A DNA stretch of 34,552 nt from Ignavibacteriales bacterium CG_4_9_14_3_um_filter_30_11 (GTDB taxonomy: Bacteria; Bacteroidota; Ignavibacteria; Ignavibacteriales; Ignavibacteriaceae). Shown here piece after piece: positions 1 through 7,716 of this stretch. The stretch lies in contig PFVA01000059.1 in the NCBI GenBank assembly GCA_002790365.1, forward strand, positions 17,478 to 52,029, given 5' to 3'. Positions within the stretch are counted from its first letter, which is position 1. Every line of letters starts with the position of its first letter. The position numbers were made by a program, and so were the translations under genes. Below the pieces are notes generated by a model that saw nothing but the letters and a program-made list of their open reading frames with translations, was not told the DNA's origin and searched no databases.

Positions 1-269
1 CAAGAAGTAAAGTCTATACAGTTGCAAAGAACCATGTTGAAAAAGGATTGGTTCATGCATACAGAGATAGAAGGTTAAAGAAAAGAACATTCCGCAGTTT
101 ATGGATTATTAGAATTAATGCAGCTGCAAGATTAAATAGTACTACTTATTCCAGACTAATACATGCTTTAAGTGTAAAAGGAATAAATATTAACAGAAAA
201 GTTCTAGCTAGTTTAGCATTAGATAATTCACAAGCTTTTACTGAATTGGTTAATTTTACTAAAAATTAA
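1..269 (+). CDS. rplT: 50S ribosomal protein L20, 3' part
   Basis: L20 is a 23S rRNA-binding protein of the large subunit, needed early in 50S assembly. The frame is already open at base 3 and reads [20 protein letters not shown], the typical L20 run, so the gene starts before the window. 88 residues are visible; a full L20 is about 117, so roughly 28 N-terminal residues are missing. The basic block ([20 protein letters not shown]) and the C-terminal domain are intact. The TTG at 48 is an internal leucine codon, not a start. A terminator hairpin follows, then pheS, an order common in bacteria (infC-rpmI-rplT-pheST). Confidence 0.97.
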   Translation, partial: RSKVYTVAKNHVEKGLVHAYRDRRLKKRTFRSLWIIRINAAARLNSTTYSRLIHALSVKGININRKVLASLALDNSQAFTELVNFTKN

Positions 270-272
270 TTT

Positions 273-312
273 ATGCCCCCTCATTTATAATTTGGGGGCA
301 TTATTTTAAATA
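273..312 (+). terminator. Rho-independent terminator after rplT
   Basis: An 8-bp perfect stem (ATGCCCCC at 273-280 with GGGGGCAT at 294-301) encloses a 13-base AT-rich loop and is followed by a T-rich tail. It lies 4 bases after the rplT stop and 33 bases before pheS. It could end the ribosomal-protein transcript or act as a partial attenuator ahead of pheST. Its G/C richness stands out in this AT-rich window. Confidence 0.8.
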
Positions 313-333
313 TTTTATGGATTAGGATCTAAA

Positions 334-1347
334 ATGCTTCAAGAAAAAATTAAGCTGATTAATAAGGATTTTTCTTTTGAAATTAAAAGTATTAAAGATG
401 CTAAACAACTTGATGATTTAAGAGTTAAATACTTTAGTAAAAATGGTTTAGTCCCATCTTTGTTTGCTTTACTTAAAGAAGCTACATCAAAAGAAAAACC
501 TCTTTTGGGTAAAATATTAAACGAATTTAGAACTGATTTGCAGAATCAGTTTGATAATGTCAATTCTCAACTAAATGATATAAAAAACACCAATCTTAAT
601 AAATTAGATTTAACTCTTCCTGGAGTAATAAGTAATATTGGGAGCAAGCACATTTTAACCCAAACTTTAGACGAAATTAAATTCATTTTTAAAGGAATGG
701 GATTTTCTGTTCACGAAGGACCTGAACTAGAATCTGATTATAATAATTTTGAAGCATTAAATTTTGCACAAGATCATCCTGCCAGAGATATGCAGGATAC
801 TTTTTTTGTTAGTGATGATTTTGTTTTGCGTACACACACTTCACCTGTTCAAATAAGATTAATGAAAAAACAAAAACCTCCCGTAAGAGCTATAATGCCG
901 GGTAGAGTTTATAGGAACGAAGCAGTTAGTTCAAGAAGTTATTGTATGTTCCATCAGGTAGAAGGTTTATATGTAGATACTGATGTAACTTTTGCTGAAT
1001 TAAAAGGAACATTAGCTTCCTTTGCTAAACAATTTTACGGAGATGATTTGAAATTTCGTTTCAGACCAAGTTTTTTTCCTTTTACTGAGCCAAGCGCAGA
1101 AATGGATATCACTTGTTTCATTTGTAAAGGTGATGGATGTAAAATTTGCAAACAATCCGGTTGGCTAGAAATTTTGGGCTGTGGTATGGTTGATCCAAAT
1201 GTGTTTGATAATGTTGGATATGATAATGAAAAATATACAGGGTATGCATTCGGAATGGGAATTGAAAGAATTGCCATGCTTAAATTTGGTATTACTGATA
1301 TAAGAGTTTTCTTTGAAAATGATTATAGATTTTTGAAACAGTTTTAA
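334..1347 (+). CDS. pheS: Phenylalanine-tRNA ligase alpha subunit
   Basis: Catalytic alpha subunit of the cytoplasmic alpha2-beta2 PheRS, which charges tRNA-Phe with phenylalanine using ATP. It has 337 residues, a normal length. An N-terminal helical tRNA-binding arm (about 1-95) precedes the class II core: motif 1 around GMGFSVHEGPELESDYNNFE (near 121), motif 2 at YRNEAVSSRSYCMFHQVEG (from 193), and motif 3 at GMGIERIAML (near 308). Four cysteines in a CxxC-x4-CxxC pattern (C261, C264, C269, C272) precede GWLEILGCGMV; this pattern also occurs in other bacterial PheS proteins. The ATG follows a weak purine-rich site. pheT begins 17 bases downstream. Confidence 0.98.
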   Translation: MLQEKIKLINKDFSFEIKSIKDAKQLDDLRVKYFSKNGLVPSLFALLKEATSKEKPLLGKILNEFRTDLQNQFDNVNSQLNDIKNTNLNKLDLTLPGVISNIGSKHILTQTLDEIKFIFKGMGFSVHEGPELESDYNNFEALNFAQDHPARDMQDTFFVSDDFVLRTHTSPVQIRLMKKQKPPVRAIMPGRVYRNEAVSSRSYCMFHQVEGLYVDTDVTFAELKGTLASFAKQFYGDDLKFRFRPSFFPFTEPSAEMDITCFICKGDGCKICKQSGWLEILGCGMVDPNVFDNVGYDNEKYTGYAFGMGIERIAMLKFGITDIRVFFENDYRFLKQF

Positions 1348-1364
1348 TTTTTGGAGATTATTGT

Positions 1365-3758
1365 TTGAAGATTTCACTTAATTGGTTAAAAGAATATGTT
1401 GATATAGGGAATTTACCTGTGCCGGAACTAATATCTTTGTTAACCATGTCTGGATTAGAAGTAGAAGATTATAAAGATCAAAATGAAATTTATAAAGATT
1501 TTATTGTTGGTTTTGTAAAGGATAAGAAAAAACATCCAAATGCTGACAGACTTTCCCTTTGCACAGTATATAATGGCAAAGAAGATTTACAAGTAGTTTG
1601 TGGAGCGCCTAATGTTGACAAAGGTCAAAAAATAATTTTTGCACCAGTCGGTTCAACAATTCCTAAAGGGAACTTTGTATTAAAAAAAGCAAAGATTAGA
1701 GGAACAGAATCTTGCGGAATGATTTGCAGTGAAGATGAATTAGGGTTGGGCGATAATCACGATGGCATTTTGGTATTGGATAGTTCATTAGTAGAAGGTA
1801 CTCCCATTTGTGATGCATTAAATCTAAATGATGTATTAATTGAAATAGCAATTACTCCAAACCGACCCGATGCACTTTCACATATTGGTGTAGCAAGAGA
1901 TATTAGTGCGTTACTTGGCAAAGAATTAAAAATTCCAAAAGTAAAAAGCTCAAAAAGTATTTCCAAATTAGCTGAAATAGAAATTGAAGATAAGTTAAAC
2001 TGTCCAAGGTATTCTGCAAAAATTGTAAAAAATGTTAAAATAAATGAATCACCTGCTTGGTTAAAAAACAAAATTAAAAATATTGGATTAAGACCTATAA
2101 ATAATATTGTTGATGTGACCAATTTTGTTATGCACGAAGTAGGTCAACCATTACATGCTTTTGATTTAAACAATTTATCCAAAAAAAAAATTATTGTAAA
2201 AAGTACAAAAGAAATTTCTACATTTAAAACATTAGATTCGAAAGATAGAAAATTACCAAAAGATACTTTGATGATATGCGATGGAGAAAAACCTATTGCT
2301 ATTGCTGGAGTAATGGGTGGAGAAAATTCTGAAATTAATCTAGAAACAAAGGACATATTAATTGAAAGTGCTTATTTCAATCCATCTTCAATAAGAAAAA
2401 CTTCTAAAGCACTGGCACTAAATACAGATGCATCTTACAGATTTGAAAGAGGAACAAATCCTAATATTACAGATTTTGCTGCTATTAGAGCTGCCGAACT
2501 AATTGCAGAAGTTTCTGGTGGTAAGATTGAAGAAGGAATAATTGATAATTATCCAAATAAGATTGAACCTAAAAAATTAACTGTTCGTTTTACAAGAATA
2601 TCAAAATTATTGGGTTTTGGAATAGATAAAGAAAAAATAAAAAATATTCTTTCTGCATTAGAATTAAATATTATAAAAGAAGATAAAGATAACCTAATTG
2701 TAACTGTTCCTACTTTTAGACCTGATATTGAAAGGGAAGTTGATATAATTGAAGAAATAGCAAGAATAAATGGTTATGAAAACATTCCAACAATATCAAA
2801 AATATCTATTACTCTTGATAAAAAAACAGATGAAACAACTTTTACGGAATTAATTAAAAGCGTTGCCAATAGTTTGGGCTTTTATGAAATGATAAATAAC
2901 CCGCTTTTGAGCAAAGAAAAAGCAATGGTAATAGGAGACCCAATTATTGTTAAAAATCCACAAAATCTGGATATGGAGTATTTGAGAACTTCTTTAATCC
3001 AAGGTGGACTTAAAGTAGTTTCACATAATATTAAATTTGGAGAAAAAGATTTACAACTATATGAAGTTGGAAATGTCTTTAATAAAACCAAAAAAAATAT
3101 AAAATCATTTGACGATTTTACTGAAAAAAGTAAACTTTTATTTATAGTTACTGGTAAATCTACTAAAAAGGAATGGAATGTTAATGAAAGTGGATATGAT
3201 TTTTATAAATTAAAGGGTTTCTTAAATAGTTTTGAAAGAAAAATTTTTCTTGACAATGTTTTAAATGATTCCTATAATGCACATGAAAGTAATTTTTACG
3301 ATAATTATTTTCAAAAAAATTATAAAGGTAAAAAAATTGGAGAAGGAGGAAAGTTAAATAAAAAAATACTGGAACAATTTGATATCTCGCAAGATGTTTT
3401 TTTGTTTGAGTATGATCTGGAATATTTAAAAGATATAGCTCCGGATAAAAAATATTATATTGAACCATTAAAATTTCCTAAAATATATAGAGATTTTGCT
3501 TTTATATTTGATAAGGAAATTATATATAATTCAGTAATTGAATTTATAAGTAAAAATAGTTCTGAATTATCAAAATCTGTTCGTATATTTGATTTGTTCG
3601 AAAACGAATCATTAGGGAAAAATAAAAAAAGTTTGGCGTTTGCATTGGAATATTATTCAAAAGACAGAACGCTGACTGAAGAAGAAGTTGAAAAAGATTT
3701 CCGCAGTATTATTGCTGCAGTAACTAAAAAATTTGATGCACAATTAAGAGGAAACTAA
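1365..3758 (+). CDS. pheT: Phenylalanine-tRNA ligase beta subunit
   Basis: Beta subunit of PheRS, providing editing of mischarged tRNA and anticodon recognition. The 797 residues show the usual order: an EMAP/OB-type tRNA-binding domain (about 40-150, with HPNADRLSLCTV and VCGAPNV), the B3/B4 editing domain (about 210-390, with GLRPINNIVDVTNFVMHEVG), B5 (about 400-475), a core domain, and the C-terminal ferredoxin-fold anticodon-binding domain (about 703-797, with FPKIYRDFAF). The TTG start is supported by GGAG at 1353-1356, eight bases upstream, and by the standard N-terminus MKISLNWLKEYV. The next ORF starts at the base after its stop. Confidence 0.98.
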   Translation: MKISLNWLKEYVDIGNLPVPELISLLTMSGLEVEDYKDQNEIYKDFIVGFVKDKKKHPNADRLSLCTVYNGKEDLQVVCGAPNVDKGQKIIFAPVGSTIPKGNFVLKKAKIRGTESCGMICSEDELGLGDNHDGILVLDSSLVEGTPICDALNLNDVLIEIAITPNRPDALSHIGVARDISALLGKELKIPKVKSSKSISKLAEIEIEDKLNCPRYSAKIVKNVKINESPAWLKNKIKNIGLRPINNIVDVTNFVMHEVGQPLHAFDLNNLSKKKIIVKSTKEISTFKTLDSKDRKLPKDTLMICDGEKPIAIAGVMGGENSEINLETKDILIESAYFNPSSIRKTSKALALNTDASYRFERGTNPNITDFAAIRAAELIAEVSGGKIEEGIIDNYPNKIEPKKLTVRFTRISKLLGFGIDKEKIKNILSALELNIIKEDKDNLIVTVPTFRPDIEREVDIIEEIARINGYENIPTISKISITLDKKTDETTFTELIKSVANSLGFYEMINNPLLSKEKAMVIGDPIIVKNPQNLDMEYLRTSLIQGGLKVVSHNIKFGEKDLQLYEVGNVFNKTKKNIKSFDDFTEKSKLLFIVTGKSTKKEWNVNESGYDFYKLKGFLNSFERKIFLDNVLNDSYNAHESNFYDNYFQKNYKGKKIGEGGKLNKKILEQFDISQDVFLFEYDLEYLKDIAPDKKYYIEPLKFPKIYRDFAFIFDKEIIYNSVIEFISKNSSELSKSVRIFDLFENESLGKNKKSLAFALEYYSKDRTLTEEEVEKDFRSIIAAVTKKFDAQLRGN

Positions 3759-4073
3759 TTGTCAGAATATTCAAAATCAGAAACTTTATTAAATGACTTG
3801 AACTCAATAGAAACCCAGGTTTCTATTCTTGTTTCAAATTGTAGTGACCTTACTACTAGAAATTCAGATATTGAAAAGAAATTAGATAGTGCACAAAAGT
3901 TAATTTCAGATTTAAACCAAAAGATTAAAAATCTTGAGTTGGAATTATCTGAAATTAAAAAAGAAAAAGATAATAGGTCCTTGTTTAATTCAATTTCACA
4001 AACAGAAAGAGCAAATTTAAAAAATAAATTACAGAATTTGCTTACAAGGATTGATTATCATATTAGTTCTTAA
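3759..4073 (+). CDS. Small coiled-coil protein between pheT and zapA, unknown function
   Basis: 104 residues, with no family I can name. The middle (about 40-75) is strongly charged with heptad-like spacing (KKLDSAQKLISDLNQKIKNL), so a coiled coil is likely. The C-terminal tail (NLLTRIDYHISS) looks less random and may be a short conserved motif. There is no signal peptide or membrane segment. Its TTG start abuts the pheT stop with no gap, so translation is probably coupled. zapA follows 36 bases later. By position and coiled-coil character it might be a division-linked partner (a ZapB-like role), but that is inference; sequence similarity to ZapB is not evident. Confidence 0.75.
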   Translation: MSEYSKSETLLNDLNSIETQVSILVSNCSDLTTRNSDIEKKLDSAQKLISDLNQKIKNLELELSEIKKEKDNRSLFNSISQTERANLKNKLQNLLTRIDYHISS

Positions 4074-4109
4074 TTTAATTATTAAGGATTATTGAAGGAT
4101 TAGATATTT

Positions 4110-4406
4110 ATGGCAGATAAAAAGAAGCTAAAAGTAAAAATATTTGATACGGAATATTCTCTCTTAGTAGAAAACGAAGATATAGCCAAAGAACTAGCTA
4201 TTTATGTAAATAAGGTCATGGAAGAAACAAAAGAAGAACTTCCTGATCAACCGGCACAAACAATTGCAATTATTGCTTGTTTAAATATTGCTTATGATTT
4301 GTTCCTTGAGAAAAATAAAAATCGAGAATTCCTTATCCAAGCTTCTGACATAGTAAAGAAAATAAAATTAAACCTTTACGAACCCGAAATATCCAACCCA
4401 TCATAA
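4110..4406 (+). CDS. zapA: Cell division protein ZapA
   Basis: ZapA binds FtsZ filaments and promotes Z-ring bundling in the cytoplasm. The 98-residue length fits. The N-terminal globular part (KLKVKIFDTEYSLLVENED, then AIYVNKVMEE) matches the beta-beta-alpha start of ZapA. The second half (QTIAIIACLNIAYDLFLEKN onward) fits the long dimerising helix. A purine-rich stretch with AAGGA lies about 12 bases before the ATG. 6S RNA directly downstream repeats the zapA-ssrS neighbourhood known from other bacteria, which supports both calls. Confidence 0.9.
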   Translation: MADKKKLKVKIFDTEYSLLVENEDIAKELAIYVNKVMEETKEELPDQPAQTIAIIACLNIAYDLFLEKNKNREFLIQASDIVKKIKLNLYEPEISNPS

Positions 4407-4411
4407 TCTTA

Positions 4412-4614
4412 TCCGCTCTGTCAGTCCTTAATATATGAAAAACTAACTTTCATACATAGGGAGTTTGACTTACGGCGTCTATTGCAGGCCTCAACTTTCA
4501 TTTATTTGAAAGATTACATTTTTATGTAACAGTGGAAGCAAAAAGCGTTCGAGCTGATTCCCACATTGACTTAATAGGGTTTTTCCTTATTAAAATTGAC
4601 TGGCAGAAGCGGAA
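4412..4614 (+). ncRNA. ssrS: 6S RNA (SsrS), RNA polymerase regulator
   Basis: The noncoding gap between zapA and rny folds as one long rod. CCGCT (4413-4417) pairs with AGCGG (4608-4612). CTGTCAGT (4418-4425) pairs with ACTGGCAG (4599-4606) with one G-U. Only A4607 is unpaired, so the closing stem is about 13 bp. Just inside, a hairpin on the 5' side (TATGAAA 4434-4440 with TTTCATA 4448-4454) faces one on the 3' side (TTAATAGGG 4571-4579 with CCTTATTAA 4585-4593), flanking what would be the central bubble. GGGAGT and ATTCCC can then pair to begin the apical arm. Length about 200 nt and the position next to zapA both fit 6S RNA, which mimics an open promoter and sequesters the housekeeping holoenzyme. 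Exact ends are estimates. Confidence 0.85.
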
Positions 4615-4638
4615 TTTAAAAAATATATGGAGGTAAAT

Positions 4639-6213
4639 ATGGCAATTACAGAGAATCTGGTGTTTATGATAGGGGCATTGGTTGTAATAATTTTATTATT
4701 CTTTTATTTGGGGTGGTTACTTAATTCAAAAGTTGGTAAAAGAAGTATTTCAACTGCAGAAGAAAAAGCAAAACAAATTTTAAATGATGCTGATAAAGAA
4801 GCTAATAATCTTAAAAGAGAAAAACTTTTAGAAGTTAAAGATGAATGGTACAAAAAGAAAAGTGAATTTGATAAAGAGGTTGTAAATAAAAGGAATAAAT
4901 TCTCTACTCTTGAAAAACAATTTAGTAGTAGAGAAGAAAATATCGAGAAAAAATTTGACCTTGTTCTAAAGAAAGAAAAAGAAGCCAAAGATTTTGAAAA
5001 GCAATTACAAAATCAAAAAGTTGAAATTGAAAAAAGAATTGAAACTATTAAAAAATTAGAAAATGAGCAGAATGAAAAGCTAGAAAAAATAGCAGGACTA
5101 AGTAAAGATGAAGCTAAATCTATGCTTGTTGAAAACTTAATTAAAGATGCAAAAATTGATGCTTTTCAAACTATAAAAGAGTTACACGAACAAGCTAAGA
5201 ACGAAGCAAAGAGAGATGCTCAAAAAATAATTGTTCAAGCAATACAAAGAACAGCGGCTGACCATTCGATAGAGACTACAGTTTCTGTTGTCCAAATTCA
5301 AAGCGATGACATGAAAGGCAGAATAATTGGGAAAGAAGGAAGAAATATTAGAGCTTTTGAAGCAGCAACTGGTGTGGATGTTATTGTTGATGATACACCT
5401 GAGGCAGTTATACTTTCTTCATTCGATCAATTCAGGAGAGAAGTAGCAAGAGTATCATTAGAAAGATTAATTGCTGACGGTAGAATTCATCCAACTAGAA
5501 TTGAAGAGGTTGTAGAAAAAGTTAAAGCTGAATTGGAAGAAGAATTAGTTAGAGATGGAGAAAATACTGTTCTCCAATTGGGTTTGCATAACATGCATCC
5601 AGAATTAACAAAACATATCGGCAGGATGAGATACCGTTCAAGTTACGGACAAAACTTATTGCAACACAGTGTTGAAGTCGCTTATTTAACAGGCATTATG
5701 GCTGCTGAAATTGGATTGGATGTAAATCTAGCTAAACGAGCAGGTTTATTACACGATATTGGTAAAACTGTTGATAAAAGTATTGAAGGTCCTCACGCAT
5801 TAATCGGATATGATCTTACTAAAAAATATAAAGAGAATCCAATTGTTTCTAATGCAGTTGGTTCTCATCACGAAGATATAGAAATGGAACACCCAATTGC
5901 GCCTTTGGTTCAAGCAGCTGATGCTATTAGCGGTGCAAGGCCAGGTGCAAGACGCGAACCTTTAGAAGGTTATGTAAAAAGACTAGAAACATTGGAAGAA
6001 TTGGCAAAATCATTTGACGGTGTTGCTAAAACATATGCAATCCAAGCTGGAAGGGAGGTAAGAGTAGTTGTTGAACAAGATAAAGTTGACGATACACTTG
6101 CAGATAAATTAGCACACGATATTGCAGATAAAATACAAGAAGAGATGGAATATCCTGGCCAAATAAAAGTAACTGTAATAAGAGAAGTAAGAAAAGTTAG
6201 TTATGCCAAATAA
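4639..6213 (+). CDS. rny: Ribonuclease Y
   Basis: Membrane-anchored endoribonuclease that starts mRNA decay. The 524 residues show an N-terminal transmembrane helix (about 6-28), a long charged coiled coil (about 35-200), a KH RNA-binding domain with GRIIGKEGRNIRAFEA (from 227), and an HD domain with metal-ligand pair H372-D373 in AGLLHDIGKTVD. The C-terminus is the usual RNase Y tail (IKVTVIREVRKVSYAK). I start at ATG 4639 because GGAGGT (4629-4634) sits five bases before it; the in-frame ATG at 4627 overlaps that ribosome-binding site and has none of its own. coaE overlaps the 3' end by 11 bases. Confidence 0.97.
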   Translation: MAITENLVFMIGALVVIILLFFYLGWLLNSKVGKRSISTAEEKAKQILNDADKEANNLKREKLLEVKDEWYKKKSEFDKEVVNKRNKFSTLEKQFSSREENIEKKFDLVLKKEKEAKDFEKQLQNQKVEIEKRIETIKKLENEQNEKLEKIAGLSKDEAKSMLVENLIKDAKIDAFQTIKELHEQAKNEAKRDAQKIIVQAIQRTAADHSIETTVSVVQIQSDDMKGRIIGKEGRNIRAFEAATGVDVIVDDTPEAVILSSFDQFRREVARVSLERLIADGRIHPTRIEEVVEKVKAELEEELVRDGENTVLQLGLHNMHPELTKHIGRMRYRSSYGQNLLQHSVEVAYLTGIMAAEIGLDVNLAKRAGLLHDIGKTVDKSIEGPHALIGYDLTKKYKENPIVSNAVGSHHEDIEMEHPIAPLVQAADAISGARPGARREPLEGYVKRLETLEELAKSFDGVAKTYAIQAGREVRVVVEQDKVDDTLADKLAHDIADKIQEEMEYPGQIKVTVIREVRKVSYAK

Positions 6214-6811
6214 TTTTCTTAAAATAGGCATAACAGGTAATATTGGTTCAGGTAAATCTACTTTTAGTAGTTATTTGTTATCCAAAGGATTCAAAGTATT
6301 TAATGCTGATGATATTGCTAAAGATATATTATCAAATGATAAGGATGTAAAAAAAAGAATCATCCAAGAATTTGGTGAAGAAACTTTTACAGGTAATTCA
6401 TTAAATAAAAAATATCTTGCAGACAAAATATTTTCTGATCCTCAAAAGGTACTACTCATAAATTCCATATTACATCCCAAAGTTTTTGAAAAGCTAGAAG
6501 AGCAATTCAATTCTATTAATACAAACGATAAAATTGTTTTTGTGGAAACAGCACTAATTTATGAAGCTGAAATGGAAGTCTTTTTTGATTTTGTTGTACT
6601 GATATCTTCTGAATTAGAAAACAGATTTAAGAGGAAAGAAAAAAGTAAGAGATATACTTTTGAAGATTTTAATAATAGAGAACAAAATCAAATTAAGGAA
6701 GAAGAGAAAAGCAAAAGAGCAGATTTTGAATTTAAAAATAACGGCAGTTTAAAAGAACTTGAACAAAAAGCTGAACTTTTATTAACAATGCTAAAGGGGA
6801 TTTCCAATTAA
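6203..6811 (+). CDS. coaE: Dephospho-CoA kinase
   Basis: Last step of coenzyme A synthesis: phosphorylation of dephospho-CoA at the 3'-hydroxyl using ATP. The 202 residues match the family length. A P-loop GNIGSGKST lies at 12-20, followed by the substrate-binding aspartates of FNADDIAKDIL. HPKVFEKLEEQF and VVLISSELENRFKRK match the helical lid and base-binding regions of CoaE. The ATG lies inside the rny 3' end (11-base overlap), pointing to co-transcription and translational coupling. The C-terminal half is very Lys/Glu-rich, as are its neighbours. Confidence 0.95.
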   Translation: MPNNFLKIGITGNIGSGKSTFSSYLLSKGFKVFNADDIAKDILSNDKDVKKRIIQEFGEETFTGNSLNKKYLADKIFSDPQKVLLINSILHPKVFEKLEEQFNSINTNDKIVFVETALIYEAEMEVFFDFVVLISSELENRFKRKEKSKRYTFEDFNNREQNQIKEEEKSKRADFEFKNNGSLKELEQKAELLLTMLKGISN

Positions 6812-6812
6812 A

Positions 6813-7646
6813 ATGAATTTTATTGCGATCCAGGGAGAGAAAGGTTCATATAGTGAAATTGCTGCAAAAAATTATTTTGGAAAGAAAATAAAAATATCAG
6901 CTTCTTACTCTTTCAAAGAAGTTTTTGATAAAGTTAAAAAGAGAAAAGTTAGTTTCGGTTTAATTCCTATAGAAAATTCTATTTATGGTAGTATCTTAGA
7001 TTCTTTTGATTTGCTTCAAAAGAATTCTATCAAAATTGTTGGAGAGATAAATTTACAAATAAGCCATTATTTGCTTTCCAATAAAAAATATAAACTAACT
7101 CAGATAAAAAATATTTATTCTCATCCACAGGCATTGGCTCAATGTTCTTGTCTATTAAATTCATTAAAAAAAATAAAAATAGTACCAAGCTATGATACAG
7201 CAGGTTCAGCAAAAAAACTCAAATTAGAAAAAGAAGATAATGCAGCTGTGATTGCCAGTAAAGAATCAGCTAAAATTTATGGATTAAAAATTATAAAACC
7301 TAAAATTCAAAATAATAAGAAAAATTTTACAAGGTTTTTAGTGATTGCAAATAAACCACAAATTTCAAAAATTAAAAATCCCAAATCATCGATCAGTATT
7401 GAATTGAAAAGTATTCCAGGTGCTTTATTCAAAACATTAAGTGTTTTTGCATTAAGGGATATTGATCTGGTTAAAATAGAATCTAGACCTCTACCAGATA
7501 AACCATTTCAATATTTATTTTATATAGACTTTATTGGAAACCTAAAAGATTTAAAGATTAAACAAGCAATAAATCATCTCAAAGAAGTTTCTACTAATAT
7601 AAAATTGTATGGTTCATATGAATTTGGAAAATTTATCACTAATTAG
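6813..7646 (+). CDS. pheA: Prephenate dehydratase
   Basis: Converts prephenate to phenylpyruvate in phenylalanine biosynthesis. This is the monofunctional form, without a fused chorismate mutase. In 277 residues there is an N-terminal periplasmic-binding-protein-like catalytic domain starting IAIQGEKGSYSEIAA, with PIENSIYGS, YSHPQALAQC and the TRF catalytic motif at 173-175 (NFTRF). A C-terminal ACT domain follows (about 191-270), with GALFKTLSVF and the ESRP motif at 223-226, the usual site of feedback inhibition by phenylalanine. It starts one base after coaE stops. A separate chorismate mutase lies at 9708. Confidence 0.95.
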   Translation: MNFIAIQGEKGSYSEIAAKNYFGKKIKISASYSFKEVFDKVKKRKVSFGLIPIENSIYGSILDSFDLLQKNSIKIVGEINLQISHYLLSNKKYKLTQIKNIYSHPQALAQCSCLLNSLKKIKIVPSYDTAGSAKKLKLEKEDNAAVIASKESAKIYGLKIIKPKIQNNKKNFTRFLVIANKPQISKIKNPKSSISIELKSIPGALFKTLSVFALRDIDLVKIESRPLPDKPFQYLFYIDFIGNLKDLKIKQAINHLKEVSTNIKLYGSYEFGKFITN

Positions 7647-7702
7647 TAAAATTAAATTCTTTTGATAAAATAACTAGTAAATTTAATTTTAGTTTATAAA
7701 CT
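7647..7702. promoter_or_regulatory. Dyad-symmetry region ahead of proline dehydrogenase
   Basis: A perfect 12-bp inverted repeat (TAAAATTAAATT at 7647-7658 with AATTTAATTTTA at 7680-7691) is followed directly by a perfect 12-bp palindrome, AGTTTATAAACT (7691-7702), which ends just before the ribosome-binding site of the next gene. The arms are almost all A and T, so chance is a real possibility. The tight stacking of two dyads between a stop codon and a ribosome-binding site suggests an operator or mRNA hairpin. There is no T-tract of the kind expected for a terminator. Confidence 0.35.
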
Positions 7703-7716
7703 AAAGGAGAAAAAAA

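Noticed and set aside
48-50. TTG at 48 as the start of a 73-residue protein
   Set aside because: The frame is open upstream to the window edge and encodes further L20 sequence.
1035-1377. Antisense ORFs of 70-95 residues within pheS and elsewhere (for example 1035-1277 and 3181-3468)
   Set aside because: They lie opposite confidently identified genes, have odd composition and no ribosome-binding site; they are shadows of the coding strand.
4627-4638. In-frame ATG 12 bases upstream of the rny start (MEVNMAITEN)
   Set aside because: It lies on top of the GGAGGT ribosome-binding site for the ATG at 4639, and has no such site of its own.
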